A program made the position numbers and the translations under genes. Source: Providencia hangzhouensis (GTDB taxonomy: Bacteria > Pseudomonadota > Gammaproteobacteria > Enterobacterales > Enterobacteriaceae). From it: 64,000 bases of DNA. Below the pieces are notes generated by a model, which searched no databases, was not told the DNA's origin, and saw only the letters and a list, made by a program, of their open reading frames with translations. The DNA lies in assembly GCF_029193595.2 (NCBI RefSeq), contig NZ_CP135052.1:124001-188000 (forward strand). The letters are read 5' to 3'. Below are positions 17,555 through 25,938 of this stretch, one piece after another. Positions within the stretch are counted from its first letter, which is position 1. Each line of letters begins with the position of its first letter.

Positions 17555-19069
17555 ATGGGTTTTTCTGTCGAGGCACTGGCAAAGATTGCAATCGAATTAC
17601 AAAGTGGTATGGAGCATTCAGATCGATTTCAGCGTTTGATTACCACGTTAAGGCAATCATTAAGGTGTGATGCATGTGCGTTATTACGTTATGAATCAGG
17701 CCAATTTATTCCTTTAGCAATCGATGGGTTAATGGCTGATGTTTTAGGTCGTCGATTCTTTTTGTCAGGGCACCCTCGGCTAGAAGCAATTGCAAGAGCC
17801 GGTGATGTAGTGCGTTTTCCTGCTGATAGCCAGCTCCCTGACCCATATGATGGGTTAATTCCTCATCATCAACACCTAAAAGTTCATGCTTGTGTCGGCT
17901 TACCCTTGTATGCGGGGCAAAATCTTATTGGTGCATTAACATTAGATGGTATGGAACCTGATCAATTCGATGCATTTAGCAATGAGTCACTGAGGTTAAT
18001 TGCCGCGTTAGCTGCGGGAGCACTAAATAATGCATTACTTATTGAACAGCTTGAAAAGCAAAATATATTACCGAATAAACCCATACTATTTAAACCTTCT
18101 GGAGAAACCGAGATTATTGGTTTATCTCTTCGTATGCAACAATTAAAAAAGGAAATTGATATTGTTGCCGCGTCTGAATTAAATGTTCTGGTCGGCGGAG
18201 AAACGGGAACAGGAAAAGAGCTAGTCGTTAAATCTATCCATGAAAAATCCCTTCGAGCAGATCACCCTCTTATTTATTTAAACTGTGCTGCGCTGCCTGA
18301 GAGTGTGGCGGAAAGTGAATTATTCGGTCATGTTAAAGGTGCCTTTACTGGGGCAATTAGCCACCGTAGTGGTAAATTCGAAATGGCGGATAATGGTACC
18401 TTATTTTTAGATGAAATAGGGGAGCTTTCATTAGCGTTACAGGCTAAATTACTGCGAGTATTGCAATATGGCGATATTCAACGTGTTGGTGATGACCGTA
18501 GTTTACGCGTTAATGTTCGTATATTGGCGGCAACTAACCGTGATCTACGCGAAGAAGTGTTAGAAGGTCGGTTTAGGGCCGATTTATTTCATCGTTTAAG
18601 TGTATTTCCGCTATTTGTTCCCCCATTAAAGGAACGTGGCGAAGATATTATTTTATTAGCGGGGTTCTTCTGTGAACAATATCGTCAGCGTTTTAGCTTA
18701 TCCAGTGTGGTACTGAGTCCTTCATTACAACGGTATTTACTCAATTATTCATGGCCAGGTAATGTACGTGAATTGGAACATGCGATTCATCGTGCCGTTG
18801 TTCTTGCTCGAGCTTCAAGTGATACTGATGAAATTATCTTACAGCCTCAATATTTTACCTTTGATAATAATAAGTATGAGTTTACAGAAACATCACAGAA
18901 AGCCTTACCACTAACTAAAAATTTACGTGAGGTAACGGATGATTTTCAGCGTAAAGTCATTTCACAAGTATTAGAACAAAGCCATTATAATTGGTCTGCA
19001 TGTGCCAGAGAATTGTCTGTCGATATCGCTAATTTACATCGATTAGCTAAACGACTAGGTCTGAAATAA
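17555..19069 (+). CDS. norR: Nitric-oxide-responsive sigma-54 activator NorR
   Basis: This 504-residue protein has an N-terminal GAF domain, which in NorR binds NO through a mononuclear iron. The AAA+ domain follows, with a Walker [11 protein letters not shown] near residue 213, the sigma-54-contacting GAFTGA at 262-267 and Walker [11 protein letters not shown] Fis-type helix-turn-helix is at the C-terminus. It is divergent from norV, with the three enhancer sites between. The length and order match E. coli NorR (504 residues). Confidence 0.96.
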   Translation: MGFSVEALAKIAIELQSGMEHSDRFQRLITTLRQSLRCDACALLRYESGQFIPLAIDGLMADVLGRRFFLSGHPRLEAIARAGDVVRFPADSQLPDPYDGLIPHHQHLKVHACVGLPLYAGQNLIGALTLDGMEPDQFDAFSNESLRLIAALAAGALNNALLIEQLEKQNILPNKPILFKPSGETEIIGLSLRMQQLKKEIDIVAASELNVLVGGETGTGKELVVKSIHEKSLRADHPLIYLNCAALPESVAESELFGHVKGAFTGAISHRSGKFEMADNGTLFLDEIGELSLALQAKLLRVLQYGDIQRVGDDRSLRVNVRILAATNRDLREEVLEGRFRADLFHRLSVFPLFVPPLKERGEDIILLAGFFCEQYRQRFSLSSVVLSPSLQRYLLNYSWPGNVRELEHAIHRAVVLARASSDTDEIILQPQYFTFDNNKYEFTETSQKALPLTKNLREVTDDFQRKVISQVLEQSHYNWSACARELSVDIANLHRLAKRLGLK

Positions 19070-19119
19070 AGTATTAATGCCTGCTTTAGTCGGGGTACTC
19101 ATAAGAACTTATTTTATTA

Positions 19120-20940
19120 TTAGCAATATTCTTTTTCCATATAGTGTTTTACATATTTCTTAAGCTGTTCAAGTTCTTTATTATCATTTTCGTTACGCTG
19201 TAAATGCTGAAATAGTGTGGAAATTTTCTTTAAGTCAAAGCGATTTTGTTGAATGCGTTTTTCAAGCGCAATAAGGGCTCTTTTCTTTGATGCGTGGTGC
19301 GCAAATTGCTTATGCAAAATAAGTAGATACAACCAAATACTTTGTCGAGTTATAAAAAAATCAAATATAGGCGGGTGAGGAAGATTTGCTTTTTTTGCTA
19401 GCAATAATCCACTAAATAAACGGTGCATGAATTGGGATGTGGAAGGCTTATTGCCCTGAATTAGAGCCGCTACTCCTTGTTTAAATTGCTGCTCAGAGAG
19501 ATAGATTAATTGCTGGTAACGCTTGGTCGGGTTGGTTGGATAAATCCATGCGAAAGCAGCCATTGCAACTAATGGGCCTGAAACTATCGCAATGGCATTA
19601 CCGATACTTTGAGGGAGTGAAAGAGAAAAAGGATAGCTCGGTTGGAGCAAAATTAAAGAAACCATAATGTAATCAAAAGCAATTAAAATTAGGCGGTTAT
19701 GGGAAAAAATGATAACGCCACTAATAATCACTGGAATAATGAAAAAGGTCATCTGCCATGATGAAGAGGCAAAAGGCCATAAGTACCATGTGCAGATTAA
19801 CGCTGTAATAGCGCCAAACAATTGCCCAGTAAAAATATTTTTCATAAACCTAGCGGGGTAATCGAGGGATGCGAATAGAGCCAACATCACTGAAAGACCG
19901 AGAGTAAGATAAGCCAGTACTTGCCACTGTGTCCACAACCATAACAAACCAACTGCAGCGATAGTCATAAAAGAACGAGCAAAGGCGTGCCATGCTGAAA
20001 TTTTATCTTGATGAAGCTTCAGTTTATCCACTTTTTCAAAGTGTTTCGCTGATTTACCAAAAATAGCATAGTAAAGTGGGATCAATAGTGTTTTCAGTAC
20101 TCCAGCGGGGCATAATGATAAAATATGTTTCCATTGAGTCTCAGTTGGCTCTAGTGCAGGAAAATAAAAAGGTGCAATAGATTGATATTTATCTAAGTGT
20201 AATAATATTTGGCTTTGAAACATGAGTTTTTGACGCGCTTTAGCAACTTGTTTGCGGTGATAACGCCAGCCAATACGATGAGTCTCTAAAATTTCGTCAT
20301 AGCTAGCCATGGTTTGCCAAAGATAGTCGATATCGTGTTGCTTAATTGGGTGCTTTTTCTCAAGTGAGTCATGTAGTATTTGGAAGAATAGTGTATCAAT
20401 TTGATTTTTAAGGGTAATGATATTATCTTGTTCACGCTTAGGGGTAAAAAGGAAATTGAATACTACCGCTGAAAGCACGCCAACCAAAATGGTCCATAGC
20501 CGATCCCAAGCGACTATAAATAAGTTATCAGTAATATGAACGCTCAACATACTCACCATCACGGCGGAGTAACCTGCTAAAAATGTGCCATAAGCGACAA
20601 AGCCCTTTTGTAATTGGCCGATACCACTGCAAATGCCTAACCAACTCGCTAGCCCAATAATGAAAAGTAACGGGTGAATAAGGTGAAGCTGAATTAAGAC
20701 GACACCGGCAAGCACACCACAAACTGTTCCAGCAAAACGCCACCAACTTTTTTCCAGTAAATTTTCGCGCCAAGGTTGCGCTGAAGCCCAGACGGTCATG
20801 GCTGCCCATTGGGGGTGAACTAACTCTAAATATTGAGCAATAAAGAGCGCAGCAATTGATGCACAAGCGGTAATGGCGGCAAAACGAAAGCGTGCTGGGT
20901 TGAATCCCAATGAATTCAGTAAAGTTATTATTTTTGACAT
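19120..20940 (-). CDS. FUSC-family inner-membrane protein (aromatic acid/fusaric acid efflux type)
   Basis: This 606-residue protein has two sets of about five or six membrane segments (residues about 15-165 and 330-470), each followed by a soluble stretch, as in FUSC/AaeB/YccS-like proteins. The opening block HPQWAAMTVWASAQPWRENLLEK, here quoted as HPQWAAMTVW and RENLLEK, is typical. It may export weak aromatic acids. It is divergent from a marR gene with palindromes between, so it is probably repressed by that MarR protein. No membrane-fusion partner gene is present. Confidence 0.83.
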   Translation of the reverse strand: MSKIITLLNSLGFNPARFRFAAITACASIAALFIAQYLELVHPQWAAMTVWASAQPWRENLLEKSWWRFAGTVCGVLAGVVLIQLHLIHPLLFIIGLASWLGICSGIGQLQKGFVAYGTFLAGYSAVMVSMLSVHITDNLFIVAWDRLWTILVGVLSAVVFNFLFTPKREQDNIITLKNQIDTLFFQILHDSLEKKHPIKQHDIDYLWQTMASYDEILETHRIGWRYHRKQVAKARQKLMFQSQILLHLDKYQSIAPFYFPALEPTETQWKHILSLCPAGVLKTLLIPLYYAIFGKSAKHFEKVDKLKLHQDKISAWHAFARSFMTIAAVGLLWLWTQWQVLAYLTLGLSVMLALFASLDYPARFMKNIFTGQLFGAITALICTWYLWPFASSSWQMTFFIIPVIISGVIIFSHNRLILIAFDYIMVSLILLQPSYPFSLSLPQSIGNAIAIVSGPLVAMAAFAWIYPTNPTKRYQQLIYLSEQQFKQGVAALIQGNKPSTSQFMHRLFSGLLLAKKANLPHPPIFDFFITRQSIWLYLLILHKQFAHHASKKRALIALEKRIQQNRFDLKKISTLFQHLQRNENDNKELEQLKKYVKHYMEKEYC

Positions 20941-20976
20941 AGAATATGAGTAAATTTGGGGTGTTAAAAAAGTATT

Positions 20977-21038
20977 TAGTTGATAATATCAACTAAAATC
21001 AGCGTGATTATTAACTAATTGGTTGATAAAATCAACTA
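20977..21038. promoter_or_regulatory. Two palindromic MarR operator candidates
   Basis: TAGTTGATAATATCAACTA (20977-20995) and TGGTTGATAAAATCAACTA (21020-21038) are 19-bp near-perfect palindromes sharing TTGAT-N3-ATCAA. They are spaced 43 bases apart in the gap between the FUSC gene and marR. The second overlaps the region just before the marR ribosome site, which suits autorepression. Confidence 0.72.
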
Positions 21039-21048
21039 AAGAGGGATT

Positions 21049-21510
21049 ATGCGTACAGAACAGGCTCGAGTATTTGGAGTGATTAGCCGAGCAGCTCACC
21101 ATTATATGAAATGGATGGGAGAGCCTTATGGTATCAATGCAATTGAGTGTTTGATGATTTTACATATTCATCAATATGATGCATCAACCCTAGAGCAGAT
21201 TACGAAAGCGATGGTTGTGGATAAATCAGTGACGACTCGAGGTGTGAGCAAATTTTTAGCTAAGGGCTGGGTTGCTAAAACGAATAGCTTAGTCGATAAA
21301 CGGGTTTATCATGTTTCGTTGACAGCGCTCGGCAAAACGATTGTGAATGAGTTAAATTTTAAACTAGATAAATGGAATGATTATTTAGCGGCGGATTTGC
21401 CAGAACAAGAGGCTGATCAGCTATTTAGTGCACTAGAAAGCTTAGCGAAACGAGCTATTGAAAGCTCGGCGGCAGATTTTCCGAGTTTATTAGAAAAACC
21501 AAATGAGTGA
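21049..21510 (+). CDS. MarR-family transcriptional regulator
   Basis: The 153-residue protein has the MarR winged helix (TLEQITKAMVVDKSVTTRGVS, shortened here; wing near KRVYHVSLTALGK) flanked by dimerisation helices. AGAGGG precedes the start. It is divergent from the FUSC exporter, and the two shared palindromes make it the probable local repressor. The ligand is likely an aromatic acid by analogy, but that is not shown. Confidence 0.9.
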   Translation: MRTEQARVFGVISRAAHHYMKWMGEPYGINAIECLMILHIHQYDASTLEQITKAMVVDKSVTTRGVSKFLAKGWVAKTNSLVDKRVYHVSLTALGKTIVNELNFKLDKWNDYLAADLPEQEADQLFSALESLAKRAIESSAADFPSLLEKPNE

Positions 21511-21627
21511 GGCTCAATAACCAACCTAGCAATGTTATGTATTTAGGGCTGGTTTGAGAGCGGGTTATGACATTCTTCATTAAGAGGAGGAGAATTCTTT
21601 AAATTTATTTTGGCGAAATGAACGTTG

Positions 21628-22074
21628 TTATTGCGAAATAGCGGTCATAGGAAGTAATACTACTTCAGACATATTCTCAGGTATTGGGCTTAGTTTATTA
21701 CTCATCATGATTAATTCGCCATCTTTTTCAATTCTTGCACTCATTCCTAAGGTATACCGTTTGGATTGAAATTCTTCAGGAAGAGCGACTGTAAATGCGA
21801 TACTACGTCCTGCACTTTTTGTTTTTAAACTGTAATCCAGATTAGACTTTGCGTTGTTTTCATTTTGTTGTATTGAGGTCAATGACAGTGTAATTGTGGA
21901 ATTTTCGGGAATATCATAAGAGTGGGAATAAATATTACCATTAATATTATAAGCGGGAGTATGAGTAAAATAACTCATTAAAGTACTATTACAAGCAGAT
22001 AGCATGAAGGTTATAAAAAGTATAAATAATAAAAAAAAGTATTTCTTTGAAAAATTTGGGTTAATATTTAGCAT
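21628..22074 (-). CDS. Type III secretion pilotin-like lipoprotein, YscW family
   Basis: This 148-residue protein has a lipoprotein signal peptide with lipobox LSAC (Cys near residue 28). The beta-rich domain has the start NINGNIYSHSYDIPENSTITLSL, broken here as NINGNIYS and IPENSTITLSL, as in the YscW/YbaY family. It would sit in the outer membrane and help the secretin (invG at 28144) reach and assemble there. SPI-1 and Shigella use InvH and MxiM for this job, which are different families. It is in a unit with the winged-helix gene upstream. Confidence 0.72.
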   Translation of the reverse strand: MLNINPNFSKKYFFLLFILFITFMLSACNSTLMSYFTHTPAYNINGNIYSHSYDIPENSTITLSLTSIQQNENNAKSNLDYSLKTKSAGRSIAFTVALPEEFQSKRYTLGMSARIEKDGELIMMSNKLSPIPENMSEVVLLPMTAISQ

Positions 22075-22100
22075 TAAATTTTCTCTTTGATGAAATCTGG

Positions 22101-22559
22101 TTATAGTGATGAACGAATAAACATTCTCTGAAGAAAATATCGTATATAGGTGTAAAAGCTTTTTTTTGTATCATATTTAGAGAGCACTGGCATTTCTGAT
22201 TTCTCTCCTGTATATAAAATGCCAATTCGAGGTAAGGTCATAATTAAATTTTCATCGAGATCGACTTTTTTAAAGGATTGTCGTAATTGCCTGACTAGCT
22301 TGTAATAACTACTTTCAGTTACGATAGTGCCTCTTTTTTCCCAAATTTCATACATGACTTCTCTCTTACTATTTGTTTTTATTAATAATAATTTAAGCAG
22401 GCATGATTCATTTTCGGAAAGGTTAACGACATTTTTTTCACGGGAAAGTGTGCGTTTGAGTGGGTTATAGACGACATTCCCAGATAAGAGGATCATTGAT
22501 TCTTTTTCATTATAGTCAATGTTATCCATAAGGTTTTGTACTGTAGGTAAATCGGTCAT
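22101..22559 (-). CDS. Winged-helix (OmpR/HilA-type) transcriptional regulator
   Basis: This 152-residue protein has a Trans_reg_C-type DNA-binding domain over residues about 25-115 (NVVYNPLKRTLSREK, LSENESCLLKLLL, REVMYEIWEKRG, YYKLVRQLRQSFKK and LPRIGILYTG). The C-terminal tail is short and there is no receiver domain. The layout recalls the DNA-binding part of HilA or ToxR/CadC proteins, but I see no membrane segment. By position it is probably a dedicated regulator of the secretion locus. Confidence 0.78.
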   Translation of the reverse strand: MTDLPTVQNLMDNIDYNEKESMILLSGNVVYNPLKRTLSREKNVVNLSENESCLLKLLLIKTNSKREVMYEIWEKRGTIVTESSYYKLVRQLRQSFKKVDLDENLIMTLPRIGILYTGEKSEMPVLSKYDTKKSFYTYIRYFLQRMFIRSSL

Positions 22560-22847
22560 AATTTATATCTGTCCTGATCATTTATGAATATATTTCAATA
22601 CAAAAAACGAGACTAGATAAGATGTTTAAAAAAATAAAATCGCTTTTTGATATTGAGCTAATGTGTTTTGATAAAGTGAATTTAAACGATATTCAGAGGT
22701 TGTATATATCAATTTTTATTTAAATTTTTTATGTTTTTTATATTTTTATAAATAAATAGGCTTAGGGTATTAAAAAAATACACTAAACCTATAAATATTA
22801 GTCGATAGATAATAAATTCAAGATGAGGGTAATAGAGGCAATTAATG
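22560..22847. other. AT-rich gap with promoter of the winged-helix gene
   Basis: These 288 bases are strongly AT-rich and separate the orgC-position gene from the winged-helix/pilotin pair on the minus strand. They contain the hairpin described separately and presumably the promoter of the regulator gene. I see no open frame. Confidence 0.5.
22745..22792 (-). terminator. Likely terminator of the prgH operon
   Basis: ATAGGCTTAGGGTAT (22756-22770) pairs with ATACACTAAACCTAT (22778-22792) apart from two wobble or mismatch positions. On the minus strand the stem is followed by a T-rich run (TTTATTTATAAAAAT). It lies about 55 bases after the end of the last gene of the minus-strand secretion operon. 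Confidence 0.5.
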
Positions 22848-23327
22848 CTAGATTACTAGTTCATCATCCTCATCGTCGCTACCCTCTAAATTAATATTAG
22901 TCATATTATGACGAAGTTGGTTGCTAAGAGGGGCGCTCATCAAACTGATAGACATATAATGGTTGAGTGAGCGATTAAATTTTTTATTTAGTGATACTAG
23001 CTCTGGGTCATTTGATGATTGTAATGCTTGGCTAACACCGGCGATAAAGTTTTGTTTTTCATCTTTACCCAATGCAATCATAGTTTTAAATACATGAGAG
23101 AAGAATATTTTGTCATCTCCCTTTGATTTAAGCTCATCAATAAAGTTGTTAACTTTATTTTTTTCTATAGGGGATAAATCTATTTTTTCGCTGTATTGAT
23201 ACTTATTTGTGGTCTCCATATTTTTCTCCTGCCATATTGAGGTCATTTTACTTTGAATATTTTCTGTATGAATTTGAGAACCGTTATATTGAGGATTAAT
23301 AACCTTAGTTTGTAGATTAGTCTGCAT
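22848..23327 (-). CDS. Unknown protein at the orgC/mxiL position
   Basis: This 159-residue protein overlaps orgB by 11 bases, so it belongs to the prgH operon. It is soluble and mainly helical, with a polar N-terminus of about 55 residues, a helical core and an acidic tail (EGSDDEDDELVI). I do not recognise the sequence. Salmonella orgC and Shigella mxiL occupy the same slot after orgB/mxiN and are of similar size. OrgC is a secreted protein that helps needle polymerisation. Equivalence is inferred from position only. Confidence 0.6.
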   Translation of the reverse strand: MQTNLQTKVINPQYNGSQIHTENIQSKMTSIWQEKNMETTNKYQYSEKIDLSPIEKNKVNNFIDELKSKGDDKIFFSHVFKTMIALGKDEKQNFIAGVSQALQSSNDPELVSLNKKFNRSLNHYMSISLMSAPLSNQLRHNMTNINLEGSDDEDDELVI

Positions 23328-23967
23328 ATTTGTGTTCTTCCGGTATTGAATTTATTGTTGTTATCAAGTTTTGATAGGCATTTTTATGCATTTTTAAAAT
23401 TTGGCATTGTGTCGGAACAGAAAATACATGAGGAAAAATATTTTTAGAGGCAATGACAGGGGAAAAGTAGGTGATTCTATTATCGACTTCTAAGGCAATT
23501 GTATTATCAGCCGTGGTTGAAAACTTCATATCAGAACCACCTATCGTAATACGAGTTTGCATTTTTTCAGGTAAGTGTAATGTTGTATTGGTTGTTTTTG
23601 CACATTGCCTCTCAAAATAGGTTGCAACCGTCTCTTGTAGATGGTTATCACCAAAAATATCATTCAATATTTTCATCAGCTGTTCTTTGCTTTGACTGAT
23701 ATTTTCTTGGTATTGAATTTCACTGGTTTCTACCGCATGAATAAAATCAGTTAATAATTGTTTAATTCCATCGTTATAGCCTTGTTGATAAGCGGTTTGG
23801 TAGATAGCTTCTTGCTGTTGTTTTGTTTGTTTGTATAGCTCACTCGCCTTTTTTTGAGCTTGTTGAGTGATAATTGTGTGGTATCTATCGGCACTCAATG
23901 CTTGGTATTTGATCAAAACTTTTTCAGACATCGTCTGTTTAACATTTGGGGGTGTTTTCTCTGACAT
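23317..23967 (-). CDS. orgB: Type III secretion stator protein SctL (OrgB/MxiN)
   Basis: The protein is 216 residues with a long N-terminal helix rich in Gln, Lys and Glu (residues about 25-75; AYQQGYNDGIKQLL is the family-like block) and a globular C-terminal half. This is the layout of SctL/FliH stators that tether the ATPase (invC) to the sorting platform. The start is uncertain: TTG 23985, ATG 23967 (overlapping orgA) or ATG 23931 (7 bases after the orgA stop). Sequence identity to Salmonella OrgB is low; context decides. Confidence 0.8.
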   Translation of the reverse strand: MSEKTPPNVKQTMSEKVLIKYQALSADRYHTIITQQAQKKASELYKQTKQQQEAIYQTAYQQGYNDGIKQLLTDFIHAVETSEIQYQENISQSKEQLMKILNDIFGDNHLQETVATYFERQCAKTTNTTLHLPEKMQTRITIGGSDMKFSTTADNTIALEVDNRITYFSPVIASKNIFPHVFSVPTQCQILKMHKNAYQNLITTINSIPEEHKYAD

Positions 23968-24496
23968 ATCGACATGTTTCTTCAATAGTATTCCAAGGTA
24001 GCATCGTTTTTACGGATGACGGTATAAGTTGCTGAGTTTCAAGACTAAACATATATTTAGCTCGAAGAGTGTAAGCGGTGCCAAAAGGGGTTAAACACAT
24101 CAATAATTGTTGTGCTCCAAGGGCAGTTAATACCTGTGGTGAAGTAGTGGGTTGATTTTCTGACTGCCAAAGTGGGCGACTTAGGCGTGTATGTAATACA
24201 CGGTATTTGGAAAGTTCAACCCACCAAGGGAGCGGTTTGGCGTGTAACAAAACCCCTAAGCCTAACGCTACCTCCGGTAGTAAAGCCCAATGTTCAGATA
24301 ATACTTTTGGCAATAAGGGAGTTTTCTCATTGGGTAAAGGCAATGAGTATTGATGAATCAATTGCTGATTGTGTTTACGTTGCAGTAAAGGTGGAAAGTC
24401 GTTATATCCGACCCCATTAAATTCACTATGGAAATAGCAACCTGGCGCGAGTAAAATATTCCCTTGTTCAATTAGTAGGTTAGTCAGCGTTGCCAT
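23939..24496 (-). CDS. orgA: Type III secretion sorting-platform protein SctK (OrgA/MxiK)
   Basis: The 185-residue protein lies between prgK and orgB as in SPI-1 and mxi loci, overlapping both. The blocks LPEVALGLGVLLHAKP and ALGAQQLLMCLTPFGTAYTLRAKY, shortened here, fit SctK proteins, which link the sorting platform to the inner ring. ATG 24496 with GGAG ten bases upstream is preferred to TTG 24499. Confidence 0.82.
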   Translation of the reverse strand: MATLTNLLIEQGNILLAPGCYFHSEFNGVGYNDFPPLLQRKHNQQLIHQYSLPLPNEKTPLLPKVLSEHWALLPEVALGLGVLLHAKPLPWWVELSKYRVLHTRLSRPLWQSENQPTTSPQVLTALGAQQLLMCLTPFGTAYTLRAKYMFSLETQQLIPSSVKTMLPWNTIEETCRYVRENTPKC

Positions 24497-25229
24497 CAAC
24501 AGGTTTCTCCATCAGATGAGTTGCTGATTTTTTGTTACTTAGCTGGCGCCACAGTAATAGTAAAATAGTAAATAGAATGATAATTGCTGCGATAATTGAG
24601 CTGATTATAATTGGATTGAATGTATTTTCTGGTTCAGATTTAATTTGGTATTGTAATGGTGGCCGGTTGACGACGACGACTGAGACATTATCGTAATTTG
24701 CTTCAGCAAAACTGTTCGTTAGAAACAGTTTAATTTTATGCATCATCATCTGAGGATCTTCACTTCCGGAATAAGTAACTAAGCTAGACACATTTTGTAT
24801 TTGCTTGGTCGGATTATTGCCATTTAATGGGTAGCTGACATGCACTCGAGCATTAATAATGTCGGGGATGGTGAGCAGTGATTGTTCAAGCCGTTGTTCG
24901 ATTAAAGAAAGTAAACGGGTACGTTCTGCTTGTGGTGATGCGACCAAAGAATCTCCAGGGAATGCTTGAATAATTTCTATTGGCTCTTTTGATGGTAAGT
25001 TATATTGGCGCAATAAATCTACCGCGATAACAAAATCACTAGGTTGAACACGAATAGAATCCCCGTTTTTATTATCTTGTTTACGCGTAGCCTCAACACC
25101 ATGCTCTTGCAGTATGGCCAACACTTCATTACTTTGCCTTTGGCTTAACTGACTGAGTAATAATTGGTTATCACAGCCCGCTAAGAAGCTAATAAATCCA
25201 ATCAAGATAAACTTCTTTAAAATATTCAT
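24480..25229 (-). CDS. prgK: Inner-membrane ring lipoprotein SctJ (PrgK/MxiJ)
   Basis: This 249-residue protein has a lipoprotein signal with lipobox LAGC (Cys19). The ring-building domains follow (QRQSNEVLAILQEHGVEATRK, broken as SNEVLAILQEHGVEA, then RLLSLIEQRLEQSLLTIPDI and ARVHVSYPL). A C-terminal membrane helix lies near residues 205-227. Together with PrgH it forms the inner-membrane rings of the needle complex. The order prgI-J-K is conserved. Confidence 0.95.
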   Translation of the reverse strand: MNILKKFILIGFISFLAGCDNQLLLSQLSQRQSNEVLAILQEHGVEATRKQDNKNGDSIRVQPSDFVIAVDLLRQYNLPSKEPIEIIQAFPGDSLVASPQAERTRLLSLIEQRLEQSLLTIPDIINARVHVSYPLNGNNPTKQIQNVSSLVTYSGSEDPQMMMHKIKLFLTNSFAEANYDNVSVVVVNRPPLQYQIKSEPENTFNPIIISSIIAAIIILFTILLLLWRQLSNKKSATHLMEKPVDGNAD

Positions 25230-25232
25230 GGT

Positions 25233-25529
25233 TTACTGTGCTTTTAAGACGGCATCAATTGCAGAGACGCTTTTATGTGTCAATGTGCTAATCATATTCA
25301 TTGTCAGGCTATAATTGCCGACACGATTTTGAAATTGCAGTAGTTGGGTTGGGTTACTTGGGTCAATATTATTGACATTCTCAGTTAAGGCTTTCCGTTC
25401 TTGACTGACAGTTGCTGTGTATTCAGCAAATAGCTTTTTGACCTTGTCTTCAATCGGAAGAGATGGTGAGAGAACTGATGTGGTCTCTGTTGGGGCAGTG
25501 AGTAGTAAATGTGGTGTAATAGCTAACAT
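25233..25529 (-). CDS. prgJ: Inner rod protein SctI (PrgJ/MxiI)
   Basis: The 98-residue protein ends in the typical helical tail PTQLLQFQNRVGNYSLTMNMIS and VSAIDAVLKAQ, shared with PrgJ/MxiI. It forms the short adapter rod at the needle base. It ends three bases before prgK starts. Confidence 0.88.
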   Translation of the reverse strand: MLAITPHLLLTAPTETTSVLSPSLPIEDKVKKLFAEYTATVSQERKALTENVNNIDPSNPTQLLQFQNRVGNYSLTMNMISTLTHKSVSAIDAVLKAQ

Positions 25530-25582
25530 AAATAATTATCCTAAATAAAATAGAGCATTATAATTAATAATGCTCTTTAAAA

Positions 25583-25891
25583 TTAAACGTTACGAATAAT
25601 GGCTTGGTCAGTATCTTTAATGGATTTCATAAAATTACTCTGCAATTGGCGTGCCATATTATAGTTACCACTCATAGCGGTGATTTTTGCCAACACTAGT
25701 GGGTTATCGACTTCTAAATTGGTGCTAGCAAGTAAGGTGTTTAATTCATCGCCAAATTTTGTAGCTTTAGCACTAATACTTGCCGAGGTACGATAGATCA
25801 TACCCAGATCATTTTTACCTGTTCCTTCGGTTTCTAATTTAGAGCTGCCCCAACGGCCACTAGTATCTAAACCTGAAATTATATCTGACAT
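25583..25891 (-). CDS. prgI: Needle filament protein SctF (PrgI/MxiH)
   Basis: The 102-residue protein has the needle-subunit C-terminal half. NPLVLAKITAMSGNYNMARQ and KSIKDTDQAIIRNV correspond to the helix that ends DxAIIQNFR in PrgI. It is some 20 residues longer than PrgI or MxiH (80-83), with a glycine/serine-rich N-terminal extension containing W14. It polymerises into the external needle. AGAGGAAAT lies before the start. Confidence 0.88.
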   Translation of the reverse strand: MSDIISGLDTSGRWGSSKLETEGTGKNDLGMIYRTSASISAKATKFGDELNTLLASTNLEVDNPLVLAKITAMSGNYNMARQLQSNFMKSIKDTDQAIIRNV

Positions 25892-25938
25892 TTTATTTCC
25901 TCTTTATGTTTAAAATCATATTAATTAAATTTTTTAAG

